A stretch of 64,000 nt of DNA. It comes from Lachnospiraceae bacterium (GTDB taxonomy: Bacteria; Bacillota; Clostridia; Lachnospirales; Lachnospiraceae). The DNA lies in assembly GCA_017461725.1 (NCBI GenBank), contig JAFTXG010000012.1, forward strand, positions 1 through 64,000, read 5' to 3'. Positions 53,454-61,757 of this stretch are shown here, one piece after another. The first letter of the stretch is position 1. Each line of letters begins with the position of its first letter. A program made the position numbers and the translations under genes. The notes under the pieces are model-generated. The model ran no database searches. It saw only the letters and a program-made list of their open reading frames with translations, and was not told where the DNA came from.

Positions 53454-53482
53454 AAACGCGCCGCTGGGTGCGTTTTATTTTT
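53454..53482 (+). terminator. Terminator after the Rpn-like gene
   Basis: AAACGCGCC-GCTG-GGTGCGTTT (one G-U pair) followed by TATTTTTT. Confidence 0.8.
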
Positions 53483-53543
53483 TGCCGGAATATTCTCTCT
53501 CGTTTTCATTATATACTGTATAAAACCCTTCGGAGGGCCCTCC

Positions 53544-55139
53544 ATGGAAAAGATCGCCTTATTTCTCAGCCAACTCGATGAACTGATCTGGGGTCCATGG
53601 CTGATCACGTTGATCATCGGCACAGGAATCTTCCTGATGATCCGAATGCATTTTCTTCCCATCCGGAACTTTTTCTATGCGCTGAGGTTGGCGGTGGGCT
53701 GGAAACCGTGGAGACATAGCCGGGATATTTCGGATTCATCATCGACTCAGGTTGCTTCCGGCACCCCCGGGTTCGCCTCACACAAGGAGACTTCCGACAG
53801 TTCCGGCCCCGCCTCACGCCAGAACACTAGCGCCGACTCACATCAAACTGTTTTTTCCGCAGCCCCGGCCTCCACAAAACCCAAGACCGCCAAGGCTATC
53901 TCCCCTCTGTCCTCCCTGACCACTGAACTGGCCGCCACCATTGGCACCGGAAATATTGTGGGCGTGGCCACCGCCATGATCCTGGGTGGCCCCGGGGCAC
54001 TGGTCTGGATGCTGATCTCCTCAGTGATCGGGCTCTCCACCAAGTTTGCCGAGAGCACACTCTCCGTCAAATACCGTACAAAAAACGCCGACGGTCAGTT
54101 CGTCGGCGGTCCCATGTATACCCTGAGCCATGGCTTCCCCCTGAAACGGCTGGGGAAAATCCTGGCTGTCCTGTTTGCATTTTTTGCAGTCTTTGCCTCC
54201 TTCGGTATGGGCAATATGACCCAGTCCAACTCGATCGCTCTGGCACTGAAAGAAAGCTTTGACATTTCCGAGGGGATGACCGGGCTGATTCTCACGATTC
54301 TGGTCATTCTGGTCATCCTCGGCGGCATCGGTTCCATCTCCAAAATCACCCTCTGGCTGGTCCCGGCCATGGCTCTGATTTACATTCTGGGGTCTCTGGC
54401 AGTGATATTTGCAAATTTTGAAAAGCTGGGGGAGGGTCTGGCGCAGATTTTCACCATGGCATTCTCAAAAAAAGCCCTCGCCGGCGGATTCGGCGGCGGC
54501 CTGATTGTAACGCTGCAGGACACTCTGCGCTACGGAATCTCCCGCGGTGTATTCTCCAACGAGGCAGGCCTGGGTGCGGGAGGAATCACCGCTGCCGCGG
54601 CAGACACCGACAGTCCGGCCCGACAAGGTTACATCAGCATGACCGGCATTTTCTTTGACACCATTTTGATCTGCTCCCTGACCGGGCTGGTGCTGGCCTG
54701 CTCCGGCGTTCTCGGCATGCGGGATGCCTCCGGCGAACTGCTGACCGGCTCCGCACTGGCCATCGCCGCATTCTCCTCCGTGTTCGGCGACCTTGGCGGA
54801 GATTTTGTCAGTGCAGCCATCTCCCTCTTCGCCTTTGCCACCATCATTGCCTGGGAATACCAGGGAGAAAAGGCATTTGAGTATTTGGTGAAGCGCCCCG
54901 GGCGCTGCCTGTGGTACCGTTTTATTTACGGACTGGTGACCTTCGTGGGAGCAGTCTGCTCTCTGGAGGTGGTGTGGGATTTCTCGGATATTATGAATGG
55001 CCTGATGGCCGTGCCGAATCTGATCTGTATACTGGTCATGTCGGAGACAGTGCGAAGTGAAATATTCACCCACGAGGAATCGCGTCATTTCCGTCACCAA
55101 AATTCTTCATCCCTGAAAAAAGAACACCATTCAACATAA
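53544..55139 (+). CDS. Alanine/glycine:cation symporter family protein (AGCS)
   Basis: 531 aa. Sodium- or proton-coupled amino acid symporter: IWGPWLITLIIGTGIFLMIR at the N-terminus, the signature LTTELAATIGTGNIVGVATA, GGPGALVWMLISSVIGLSTK FAES-type helix, FVGGPMYTLSHGF, and RYGISRGVFSNEAGLGAGGI. Between helices 1 and 2 (about residues 62-115) it carries a hydrophilic Ser/Thr-rich insert not typical of the family (STQVASGTPGFASHKETSD). The SD GGAGGG lies inside a perfect 12-bp palindrome GGAGGGCCCTCC that touches the ATG, which could fold back and limit translation. Confidence 0.9.
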   Translation: MEKIALFLSQLDELIWGPWLITLIIGTGIFLMIRMHFLPIRNFFYALRLAVGWKPWRHSRDISDSSSTQVASGTPGFASHKETSDSSGPASRQNTSADSHQTVFSAAPASTKPKTAKAISPLSSLTTELAATIGTGNIVGVATAMILGGPGALVWMLISSVIGLSTKFAESTLSVKYRTKNADGQFVGGPMYTLSHGFPLKRLGKILAVLFAFFAVFASFGMGNMTQSNSIALALKESFDISEGMTGLILTILVILVILGGIGSISKITLWLVPAMALIYILGSLAVIFANFEKLGEGLAQIFTMAFSKKALAGGFGGGLIVTLQDTLRYGISRGVFSNEAGLGAGGITAAAADTDSPARQGYISMTGIFFDTILICSLTGLVLACSGVLGMRDASGELLTGSALAIAAFSSVFGDLGGDFVSAAISLFAFATIIAWEYQGEKAFEYLVKRPGRCLWYRFIYGLVTFVGAVCSLEVVWDFSDIMNGLMAVPNLICILVMSETVRSEIFTHEESRHFRHQNSSSLKKEHHST

Positions 55140-55141
55140 TA

Positions 55142-55168
55142 GAAGGGGCGATCAAAAACCGTCCCTTC
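55142..55168. terminator. Hairpin between convergent genes
   Basis: GAAGGGGCGATCAAAAACCGTCCCTTC: GAAGGG and CCCTTC pair, with G-C pairs inside. Weak T-run (CATCTCTTATTCTC). Probably ends the symporter transcript. Confidence 0.5.
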
Positions 55169-55232
55169 CATCTCTTATTCTCAGATATTCTTTTTCAAAA
55201 ACTCACTCATTTGCACTGCACAGCGTAGTCTC

Positions 55233-55631
55233 TCAAATCTCGCTCAGTATCTGCTGCCGCTTCTGCTCATACTCGTCCCGGGAGATCGTCCCCTCCTGGT
55301 ATAGCTGCTCCACCAGCGCCAGCCGCTCCTGAATATCCTCCTTGCTCACCGATTCCTCCGCGGTCTCATATCGGGGTGCCTCATACTGCTCGTTCGCCTC
55401 CAGATCGTCCACCGCCACCTCGTAGCCGTACATCTCCCGGTCCTCCGGCTTATGGCTGTACTGTTTCCAGTTGGTCACCGTTATGCCGATTGCGATCGCC
55501 GTCCACAAAAGACCAAACAGACCAAAGGTCGGAATCACAATCACCACTCCGATGATACAAAAGATAATTCCCACAAACAATCCAAAGCTTGCACTCGCCT
55601 TGCTGGGACGAACCGTCACACGCTTTCTCAT
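55233..55631 (-). CDS. Small membrane protein with C-terminal SHOCT domain
   Basis: 132 aa from the ATG at 55631 (GGGGGA seven bases upstream); the open frame extends further 5' but without a site. Two membrane segments (about 15-55: FGLFVGIIFCIIGVVIVIPT, FGLFGLLWTAIAIGITVTNW), a charged linker, and a SHOCT motif at the end (ERLALVEQLYQEGTISRDEY EQKRQQIL). SHOCT domains are short oligomerisation modules; function unknown. Single-gene unit. Confidence 0.8.
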   Translation of the reverse strand: MRKRVTVRPSKASASFGLFVGIIFCIIGVVIVIPTFGLFGLLWTAIAIGITVTNWKQYSHKPEDREMYGYEVAVDDLEANEQYEAPRYETAEESVSKEDIQERLALVEQLYQEGTISRDEYEQKRQQILSEI

Positions 55632-55879
55632 GATAAATCCCCCTTTCACTATCATAAATATGATGCGGATATCAAAATTATTTTGATATACTAAATATAT
55701 CACACTTGCCGAGGTCTGTCCATCGTTCAGCGGCATATCAAATCTTAAGATTTTCCCCCTTACAAAAACCGCGGAATATTCCGTGCATTTTCCTTCGACC
55801 TGTGCTATGATAAAGACAATCGTCTGCGACAGTTCGCACATCGCCGCAGATCATCACACCCACCAAGGAGGACATCACC

Positions 55880-57022
55880 ATGCTCTGCATTAAAAACGGC
55901 TTGATCCACGACGCAATCACCCGCGAACCCTACATCGCGGACATCCTGATCGACGGAGGCGTGATCGCAAAAATTGCCCCCGATATCGAAGTCCCCGAAA
56001 ACACTGAGGTTTACGACGCTTCCGGCCTGGAGGTTTACCCCGGATTCGTTGACGCACACAGCCATCTGGGCCTGGACAACTATGCCTGCGGATGGGAAGG
56101 CAAAGATTATAATGAAATGACCGACATCCTCTGTCCTCAGCTTCGCGGCATCGACAGCATCAACCCCATGGATCCCACCTTCAAGATGGCCGCAGAGGGC
56201 GGTGTCACCTGTGTGGCAACCGGCCCCGGCTCCGCCAATGTTCTGGGCGGCACCTTCGTAGCCATCAAGACCACCGGCAAGCGCGTGGATAACATGGTCG
56301 TGAAAAATCCCATCGCCATGAAGTGCGCATTCGGCGAAAATCCCAAGCGCTGCTATAAGGACAAGACCTGCTCCAGCCGTATGGATGTGGCATCAAAACT
56401 CCGCGAGACTCTGAACAGGGCCCGCGAATATATGTTAAAGAAAGAGCTCGCCGGGGATGATCTCTCCAAAAAGCCCGCTTATGACCCTAAGCTGGAGGCA
56501 TTGATCCCTGTATTAAAGAAGGAAATCCCGCTGAAGGCCCACGCTCACCGCGCCGATGATATCTTCACCGTGATCCGCATCGCAAAGGAATGTGACGTTA
56601 ACCTCACCCTGGAGCATGTGACCGACGGTTCACTGATCGTGGACGAGCTGGCTGAGGAGGGCTACCCCGTGGCGGTAGGCCCCAGCTTCGGACACGCGAC
56701 CAAGCTTGAGCTGATCAACAAATCCTTCGAGACCCCCGGCCTGTTGGCCAAGGCAGGCTGTCAGGTGTCCATCATCACCGACTCACCGGTGATTCCTCAG
56801 CAGTATCTGCCTCTGTGCGCAGGCCTGGCTGTGAAGAGCGGTATGGATGAGTTCGATGCCCTGAAGGCCATCACCATCAACCCCGCAAAGCACATCGGCA
56901 TCGAGGACAGAGTTGGTTCTCTGGAGGTTGGCAAGGACGCGGACGTGGTGATCGCGGACGGTTCACCGATGGTATCCAACACCAATGTGGTAAAGGTTTA
57001 TATTAACGGCAGGGCGCTTTAA
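55880..57022 (+). CDS. Amidohydrolase (imidazolonepropionase-like)
   Basis: 380 aa with GGAGG upstream. Metallo-dependent hydrolase: N-terminal strand pair (ILIDGGVIAKIAPDIEVPEN), the metal HxH in VYPGFVDAHSHLGLDNYACG, histidines in PLKAHAHRADDIFTVIRIAK and LTLEHVTDGSLIVDEL, the catalytic Asp in QVSIITDSPVIPQQYLPLC, and the closing GSLEVGKDADVVIADGSP. Similar enzymes hydrolyse cyclic amides or act as prolidase-like peptidases; substrate not determined. It is followed by a weak hairpin (57035-57088) and the type I toxin-antitoxin locus. Confidence 0.85.
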   Translation: MLCIKNGLIHDAITREPYIADILIDGGVIAKIAPDIEVPENTEVYDASGLEVYPGFVDAHSHLGLDNYACGWEGKDYNEMTDILCPQLRGIDSINPMDPTFKMAAEGGVTCVATGPGSANVLGGTFVAIKTTGKRVDNMVVKNPIAMKCAFGENPKRCYKDKTCSSRMDVASKLRETLNRAREYMLKKELAGDDLSKKPAYDPKLEALIPVLKKEIPLKAHAHRADDIFTVIRIAKECDVNLTLEHVTDGSLIVDELAEEGYPVAVGPSFGHATKLELINKSFETPGLLAKAGCQVSIITDSPVIPQQYLPLCAGLAVKSGMDEFDALKAITINPAKHIGIEDRVGSLEVGKDADVVIADGSPMVSNTNVVKVYINGRAL

Positions 57023-57098
57023 GATAAAAAACATTTCGTTCGGCTGACTGCATATTTTCGACGGAAGAGCCGCATATTTTTTTGGTGGAGGAATATAC

Positions 57099-57127
57099 TT
57101 GATTTTGTCTGGAGATAGTGATATACT
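57099..57127 (+). promoter_or_regulatory. Promoter of the candidate antitoxin RNA
   Basis: TTGATT (57099-57104), exactly 17 bases, TATACT (57122-57127). No open reading frame follows; a terminator lies about 45-70 bases downstream of the predicted start. Confidence 0.75.
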
Positions 57128-57133
57128 GTAGGC

Positions 57134-57203
57134 AGACAAATGAGGTTATTGTCCATCTGGTCAAAAACCGAAAGCCCCGGAGAGGCGACTCCGGGGCTTT
57201 CTT
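57134..57203 (+). ncRNA. Candidate type I antitoxin RNA (RNAII-like)
   Basis: About 70 nt from the predicted start to the terminator, close to the 66 nt of RNAII in the par module of pAD1. It contains AAATGAGGTTATT (57138-57150) and TCCATCTGGTCA (57152-57163). Nearly the same bases occur on this strand inside the toxin gene (57283-57295, 12 of 13; and TCCACACTGGTTCA, 57299-57312), so this RNA can pair with the toxin mRNA over its start codon and up to its Shine-Dalgarno, as well as through the shared terminator. It has no convincing coding sequence. Confidence 0.7.
57171..57200. terminator. Shared bidirectional terminator of the toxin and antitoxin transcripts
   Basis: AAAGCCCCGGA-GAGGCGAC-TCCGGGGCTTT, a perfect 11-bp stem with A-run and T-run on both strands. 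It lies between the convergent antitoxin RNA and toxin mRNA. Confidence 0.9.
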
Positions 57204-57216
57204 CATGCTGTGCTGT

Positions 57217-57303
57217 CTACTCCTCTCCATCCAGCCATTTGCAAATATAATAGGCGATTATACTTGCTACGACAGAGAGTAAAAATGAGGCTATTAGTTC
57301 CAC
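57217..57303 (-). CDS. 28-aa membrane peptide, candidate Fst-like toxin
   Basis: GTG at 57303, with a perfect AAGGAGG (57313-57319) nine bases upstream, encodes MELIASFLLSVVASIIAYYI followed by CKWLDGEE. One membrane helix (about 3-20) and a charged tail containing W-L-D, as in Fst/Ldr toxins of type I systems, which kill by inserting in the membrane. The Pro-x-x-V-G of Fst is not present, so it is a divergent relative at best. The mRNA would run from a consensus promoter at about 57342 to the terminator at 57171-57200, about 175 nt. Too short for standard ORF calling; strength of the ribosome site and context carry the call. Confidence 0.75.
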   Translation of the reverse strand: MELIASFLLSVVASIIAYYICKWLDGEE

Positions 57304-57348
57304 ACTGGTTCACCTCCTTCCTGCTGGAAAGAGTCGACAGCACTTGAC

Positions 57349-57377
57349 ATTATAGTATATATTCCATAAAACATCAA
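57349..57377 (-). promoter_or_regulatory. Promoter of the candidate toxin gene
   Basis: Minus strand TTGATG (57372-57377), exactly 17 bases, TATAAT (57349-57354). Predicted start about 57342, leaving ~40 bases of leader before the toxin start. Confidence 0.8.
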
Positions 57378-57414
57378 GTCGCTCGAATGATAAATTAATA
57401 TCGCCAAACCTCAA

Positions 57415-57444
57415 CCCCCGAGCATTCACAGGAATGCCCGGGGG
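57415..57444 (-). terminator. Hairpin downstream of rsmI
   Basis: CCCCCGAGCATT-CACAGG-AATGCCCGGGGG: stem of 11 pairs with one mismatch. It lies 57 bases after the rsmI stop, and its T-tract is weak on the minus strand, so part of the reading may continue into the toxin promoter. Confidence 0.6.
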
Positions 57445-57500
57445 TGATTATTCATTATATTAAATTTTATCTCATAGCTCCATACAGACCTATCTTTCCA

Positions 57501-58340
57501 TCACTTCAGCAACATCTGATACACATCTCTCTTGCTGATGCCGCGATCCTTCGCCACCAGCTTCATGGCTTCCTTTCGGTCGATCCCCTGGCTCTCGTAG
57601 CGCTCCATGTGCTCCTCCAGAGACAGCTCCTGCCATGCGGCCTCCTGCTCCTTCCGGATCTCCGAGAACGGTTTTCCCTCAATCACCAGCACCATCTCGC
57701 CCTTGGGCTCGTTTACCTTATACCAGGCAAGTGCTTCGGCAATCGTGGTCTGCTTCGCCTCCTCGTAGCGCTTGGTCAGCTCGCGGCACAGGGTCATTTT
57801 CCGGTCTCCCAGCGTTTCTGACAACTCCTCCAGCAGCTTCACCAGATGGTGGGGAGCCTCGTACATAATGATGGTCCTGGTCTCATTCTTCAGCGTGTCC
57901 AGAATCTGCTGACGCTCCTTCTTATCGGAGGGAAGGAATGCTTCAAAGCAGAACCGTCTGGTGGACAGCCCCGACAAGGTGAGGGCGGTGATACAGGCAG
58001 CCGGGCCCGGCAATGAGGTAACCTCAACTCCCGCCTCATAACACTGACGGACCAGTTCCTCTCCCGGATCGGAGATCGCCGGCGTTCCGGCATCAGTCAC
58101 CAGTGCAATATTCTGTCCGTCCTTCAGAAGCCCCACCAGATAGCGGGCTTTCTCCACCTTATTGTACTCGTGATAGCTGGTCATCGGAGTCTTGATCTCA
58201 AAGTGATTCAGAAGCTTGATGCTGTGGCGGGTGTCCTCCGCCGCGATCAGATCCACCTCCTTCAGCGTGTTCAGCACGCGGAGGGTGATGTCGTCCAGAT
58301 TTCCGATGGGTGTCGCACATAAGTATAATTTGCCTGCCAT
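57501..58340 (-). CDS. rsmI: 16S rRNA (cytidine1402-2'-O)-methyltransferase
   Basis: 279 aa, full length. Tetrapyrrole-methylase-type SAM fold: LYLCATPIGNLDDITLRVLN, IAAEDTRHSIKLLNHF, LVTDAGTPAISDPGEELVRQ, TSLPGPAACITALTLSGLST. It methylates the ribose of C1402 in the decoding centre together with RsmH. Upstream genes trmN6, ricT and holB are on the same strand but separated by TSUP and lipoprotein genes. Confidence 0.95.
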   Translation of the reverse strand: MAGKLYLCATPIGNLDDITLRVLNTLKEVDLIAAEDTRHSIKLLNHFEIKTPMTSYHEYNKVEKARYLVGLLKDGQNIALVTDAGTPAISDPGEELVRQCYEAGVEVTSLPGPAACITALTLSGLSTRRFCFEAFLPSDKKERQQILDTLKNETRTIIMYEAPHHLVKLLEELSETLGDRKMTLCRELTKRYEEAKQTTIAEALAWYKVNEPKGEMVLVIEGKPFSEIRKEQEAAWQELSLEEHMERYESQGIDRKEAMKLVAKDRGISKRDVYQMLLK

Positions 58341-58424
58341 ATTCTCCTGCCTTTACTATAAATAATTCGCCGGAAACCCGCACCCCAGCAAAAAGGGTGA
58401 AGATACCCGGCACTTTGTTTCGCG

Positions 58425-59210
58425 CTACATCGCATATTTGACTGCGTTATAGCAGCTGATCAGAATGATCACCGCCATCAGACACAAAAACAGCCTGTCC
58501 ACCGCCTTGTTATCCAATTTTTTATTGATCTTGCGGCCAACCATACCGCCGCCGATTCCGCCAGCCACCATAAATACCAATGCCAGAAGTTCAAACTCCG
58601 GCACACTGCGGGTGACCAGAGTGGTCAAAAAGCTGGCGATCTGGCTGAACAGAATCACATACAGACTGTTCTGAGCCGCGGTCTTAGTGTCCATGGAAAA
58701 CAGATAAAACAGCACCACCAGATTGATGGGGCCGCCGCCGATACCCAGGAAGCTGGACATAATCCCCAGCACCAGTCCGACGATCACACATGCCGTCTTG
58801 TTGGTAATTTGACGGGTTTTGATCTTATCTTTTTTCAGGGTATAAACAAAAGTTCCCAGTGTCACCAGCGCCAGACAAACCGCCTGGACAGATCCCACCG
58901 TGTTTCCGTTTTCAAACATGGCCTTAATGCCGGAGTACAGCTGTTTTCCTAGCACACCGCCAACCGCCGCACCGATGGCCAGCGGAGTTCCGATGGCAAA
59001 CTCTACCCGATTTTCATGGGCCAGGATATTTTTTCCTACCGAATAACAGCTCATGGCAATGACGGTACAGCCGGACAGAAAACTGATTGTCGACACACTG
59101 GCCAGACCAAACAGATCAAGGACAGGCTTAATGATCACACCGCCGCCGATCCCACAGATCGCACCGGCAATGGATGCCAGGAAACTTACCACAAAAAACA
59201 GTATGACCAT
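58425..59210 (-). CDS. TSUP (TauE/SafE) family membrane transporter
   Basis: 261 aa, about eight membrane helices in two repeats. Each half carries the glycine-rich family motif: GAICGIGGGVIIKPVLDLFG (first) and SSFLGIGGGPINLVVLFYLF (second). Transports sulfite, sulfonates or related anions in characterised members; the substrate here is not known. Between rsmI and an upstream lipoprotein. Confidence 0.9.
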   Translation of the reverse strand: MVILFFVVSFLASIAGAICGIGGGVIIKPVLDLFGLASVSTISFLSGCTVIAMSCYSVGKNILAHENRVEFAIGTPLAIGAAVGGVLGKQLYSGIKAMFENGNTVGSVQAVCLALVTLGTFVYTLKKDKIKTRQITNKTACVIVGLVLGIMSSFLGIGGGPINLVVLFYLFSMDTKTAAQNSLYVILFSQIASFLTTLVTRSVPEFELLALVFMVAGGIGGGMVGRKINKKLDNKAVDRLFLCLMAVIILISCYNAVKYAM

Positions 59211-59274
59211 ACTTCCACTCTCCGAACCTTAGACATTCGTAACATTGTCGGTCCCAAACCGCACTCACCGCGCT

Positions 59275-59883
59275 TTACTGAAACATCGCCTCAAAATCAC
59301 CAGCTGCCGTGCCGTCAAATACAGATACCGTAATCACGATCATATATACACCCTCTTTCCGAAGATATATATACTGCTCAAAGCTCACTCCGCTGTAAGA
59401 ACCGATGGCGGACATTCTGGAATACTCCTGCTCACCCAGCTTTACCGGCACCGTTTCGCCAAACTCATAGTTCATCACACTGGCCTGCTCGACCATTATC
59501 GTCTGAACCGTATTTATGTACTGGTCGACTGTGATATTGGATGCCTGGTTCATCTGCAGGTTTTCAAAACTGATGCTGATATTATTTCCCCACATAGGAT
59601 CCTTCACCATCATATCGTAAATCGTCGTCAGCTCCATGGCCTTCTTCTCAAACTCGGTACGATCCATGATCTCTGCGCCGACATTCATCACCTGTGCGAT
59701 TTCCTCATCGGTGGAATAGACCCAATTCTCCGGCTTAGTAAAGGTAACGCCCGCAAACTCACTGGTATAAATCTCACCCTCAATGGTGCCTCTGGTCACT
59801 TTTTTCTCTTTCTCTCCGCCTGCGCAACCAACCATGGTTCCTAACATACAGATCGTAAGTATAAATAATAAAACTCGTTTCAT
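59275..59883 (-). CDS. Lipoprotein of unknown function
   Basis: 202 aa. Signal peptide and lipobox (LLFILTICMLGTMVGC) predict lipidation at Cys20. The rest is a single domain beginning VTFTKPENWVYSTDEEIAQV, which resembles PsbP/MOG1-like folds of secreted lipoproteins that start with a 'F...P..W' strand; function is not known. Adjacent to trmN6 and the TSUP gene, with 91 bases to trmN6. Confidence 0.7.
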   Translation of the reverse strand: MKRVLLFILTICMLGTMVGCAGGEKEKKVTRGTIEGEIYTSEFAGVTFTKPENWVYSTDEEIAQVMNVGAEIMDRTEFEKKAMELTTIYDMMVKDPMWGNNISISFENLQMNQASNITVDQYINTVQTIMVEQASVMNYEFGETVPVKLGEQEYSRMSAIGSYSGVSFEQYIYLRKEGVYMIVITVSVFDGTAAGDFEAMFQ

Positions 59884-59974
59884 TGCTCATCCCCTCTTTC
59901 CTATGAACCACAAATCGAACATCTGATGCTGTTCATATATCGGTACCTTCCTGCTCTATCACGCAAATCCGCCG

Positions 59975-60709
59975 TCAATATCCGTAGATGTCGTAAATCT
60001 CCGGCGTATATTTCCCCGGTGCCTCGTAGACGATCAGCGGTTTCTCGATGCGCATCTGCGCTCCTCCGCCGTATACCGCCTCGATCAGCACCATGTTCGC
60101 CTCCTCACCGATGTAGGGATGCACAAACTTCATCCGCTTCGGCTCCAGCTTATATCGCTTCATGGTCTCGATCAGCTCCACCAGCCGCATGGGACGGTGC
60201 ACCAGATAGAATCTGCCGCCGGGCCGCAATACAGCCGCAGCCTCCCGCGCCACATCGTCGAAGGTAAGGCACACCTCATGGCGGGCGATCGCCTTGGGCT
60301 CGTCCGGATTTTTCAGTCCGTGATTCTGATTCATATAGGGAGGATTGCAGGTAACCACATCTATCGTAGACTTGCCGAAGATCTCCGATGCCCTGCACAC
60401 ATCGCCGCAGATGATCTCCACCTTGCCGGACAGCTCGTTGAGCAGTACACTCCGACCGGCCATCTCCGCCATGGGCTCCTGAATCTCCAGTCCGGTGAAA
60501 TGCAGCCCTTCGGTTTTCGCCTCCATGAGAATCGGAATGATTCCGGTGCCGGTGCAGAAATCCACCACCCGCTCGCCCTTCTTCGCCACCGCAAATCCGG
60601 ACAGAAGCACCGCATCCATGCCAAAGCAGAAGGCCGCCTCATTCTGGATAATGCGGTATCCGTTCCGATGTAATTCGTCTATCCGTTCATGTTCCCGGAG
60701 CTCAATCAT
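59975..60709 (-). CDS. trmN6: tRNA1(Val) adenine-37 N6-methyltransferase
   Basis: 244 aa. SAM-binding motif VVDFCTGTGIIPILMEAKTE, Asp/Glu strand LEIQEPMAEMAGRSV, and the catalytic N6-adenine signature VVTCNPPYMNQNHGLKNPDE. This combination identifies the TrmN6 (YfiC) group modifying A37 of tRNA(Val). Its start overlaps the ricT stop by eight bases, so the pair is coupled. Confidence 0.85.
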   Translation of the reverse strand: MIELREHERIDELHRNGYRIIQNEAAFCFGMDAVLLSGFAVAKKGERVVDFCTGTGIIPILMEAKTEGLHFTGLEIQEPMAEMAGRSVLLNELSGKVEIICGDVCRASEIFGKSTIDVVTCNPPYMNQNHGLKNPDEPKAIARHEVCLTFDDVAREAAAVLRPGGRFYLVHRPMRLVELIETMKRYKLEPKRMKFVHPYIGEEANMVLIEAVYGGGAQMRIEKPLIVYEAPGKYTPEIYDIYGY

Positions 60710-61610
60710 TGCGTCTGGATTTTCCTTCCTTCTTCTCCAATGCCTCCAGCGCCTTCAGCTCGTCATCGTTGACATTGAGCTTTTCCTTGCGGCGCTTAGG
60801 TCTGAACTTTAACTGTCCTGCGCGGTACTCGCGGATCTCCTTCTCGTCCTTCTCCAGGGTGACAATGATCTTCACCGTCTGGCGAAGTACGTTCACACTG
60901 TGGACCTCTCCCTTGGTGCCGTCCTCCGCAGTCACATAGTCTCCCACGTTGGGAAGCTTGCTGTTTAAGTACTCGTAGGTCTCCTCCTCGTTTTTCAGGC
61001 AGCACATCAGCCTGCCGCAAGTGCCGGAAATCTTGGAAGGGTTCAGGGACAGATTCTGCTCCTTCGCCATCTTGATGGACACCGGCGCAAACTCGGACAG
61101 GTAAGAATGACAGCAGAGCACTCTGCCGCAGATGCCCACACCGCCCAGAATCTTAGTCTCATCGCGGACACCGATCTGACGCAGCTCGATACGGGTCTTG
61201 AACACGCTGGCCAGATCCTTCACCAGCTCACGGAAGTCCACACGACCGTCGGCGGTGAAATAAAACAGTACCTTATTATTATCGAAGGTGTACTCCGCAT
61301 CGATCAGCTTCATCTCCAGATTATGCTTCTGGATCTTCTCCAGACAGATTGCGAATGCCTCTTTTTCCTTCTCGCGGTTGCGCGCCTCGCGCTTCACATC
61401 ATCCTCTGTGGCAATCCGAAGCACCGGTTTCAGCGGCTGGATTACCATATCCTCCTCAACCTCCTTGGGCCCCATCACCACATCACCGAACTCCACGCCT
61501 CTGGCGGTCTCAACGATGACGTGATCTCCCTTCTTGATCTCCAGCGCCAGCGGGTCAAAATAATAGACCTTTCCGGCTCTGCGAAATCTCACGCCGATTA
61601 CTTTTATCAT
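60702..61610 (-). CDS. ricT: PSP1-domain iron-sulfur protein RicT (YaaT)
   Basis: 302 aa from the ATG at 61610. The open frame extends 42 codons further, but AAGGAG is close to a nearer ATG; choosing the exact start is uncertain. Shows the PSP1 hallmarks VIVETARGVEFGDVVMGPKE and FYFTADGRVDFRELVKDLAS and two Cys clusters, GICGRVLCCHSYLSEF and TCGRLMCCLKNEEETYEYL, that bind Fe-S in Bacillus RicT. In Bacillus RicA/F/T stimulates sporulation initiation and guides RNase Y. The gene lies 21 bases after holB, as in Bacillus (holB-yaaT). Confidence 0.9.
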   Translation of the reverse strand: MIKVIGVRFRRAGKVYYFDPLALEIKKGDHVIVETARGVEFGDVVMGPKEVEEDMVIQPLKPVLRIATEDDVKREARNREKEKEAFAICLEKIQKHNLEMKLIDAEYTFDNNKVLFYFTADGRVDFRELVKDLASVFKTRIELRQIGVRDETKILGGVGICGRVLCCHSYLSEFAPVSIKMAKEQNLSLNPSKISGTCGRLMCCLKNEEETYEYLNSKLPNVGDYVTAEDGTKGEVHSVNVLRQTVKIIVTLEKDEKEIREYRAGQLKFRPKRRKEKLNVNDDELKALEALEKKEGKSRRND

Positions 61611-61757
61611 CTTAACCATATCTCCTTTTTCACTCATTCCGCGAATATCCTCGTTTCCTGTGCTTTTTATTTTCATGATCCAATACCGACAAATCTTCTC
61701 CGTCAGTTCAGTCATTTTGTAATACTTGAACGTCAAAACATTAATTGCCGCTTAGTT

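Noticed and set aside
57003-57230. 75-codon minus-strand frame over the antitoxin region
   Set aside because: Runs through the shared terminator and lacks a start signal; the 28-aa frame has the perfect ribosome site.
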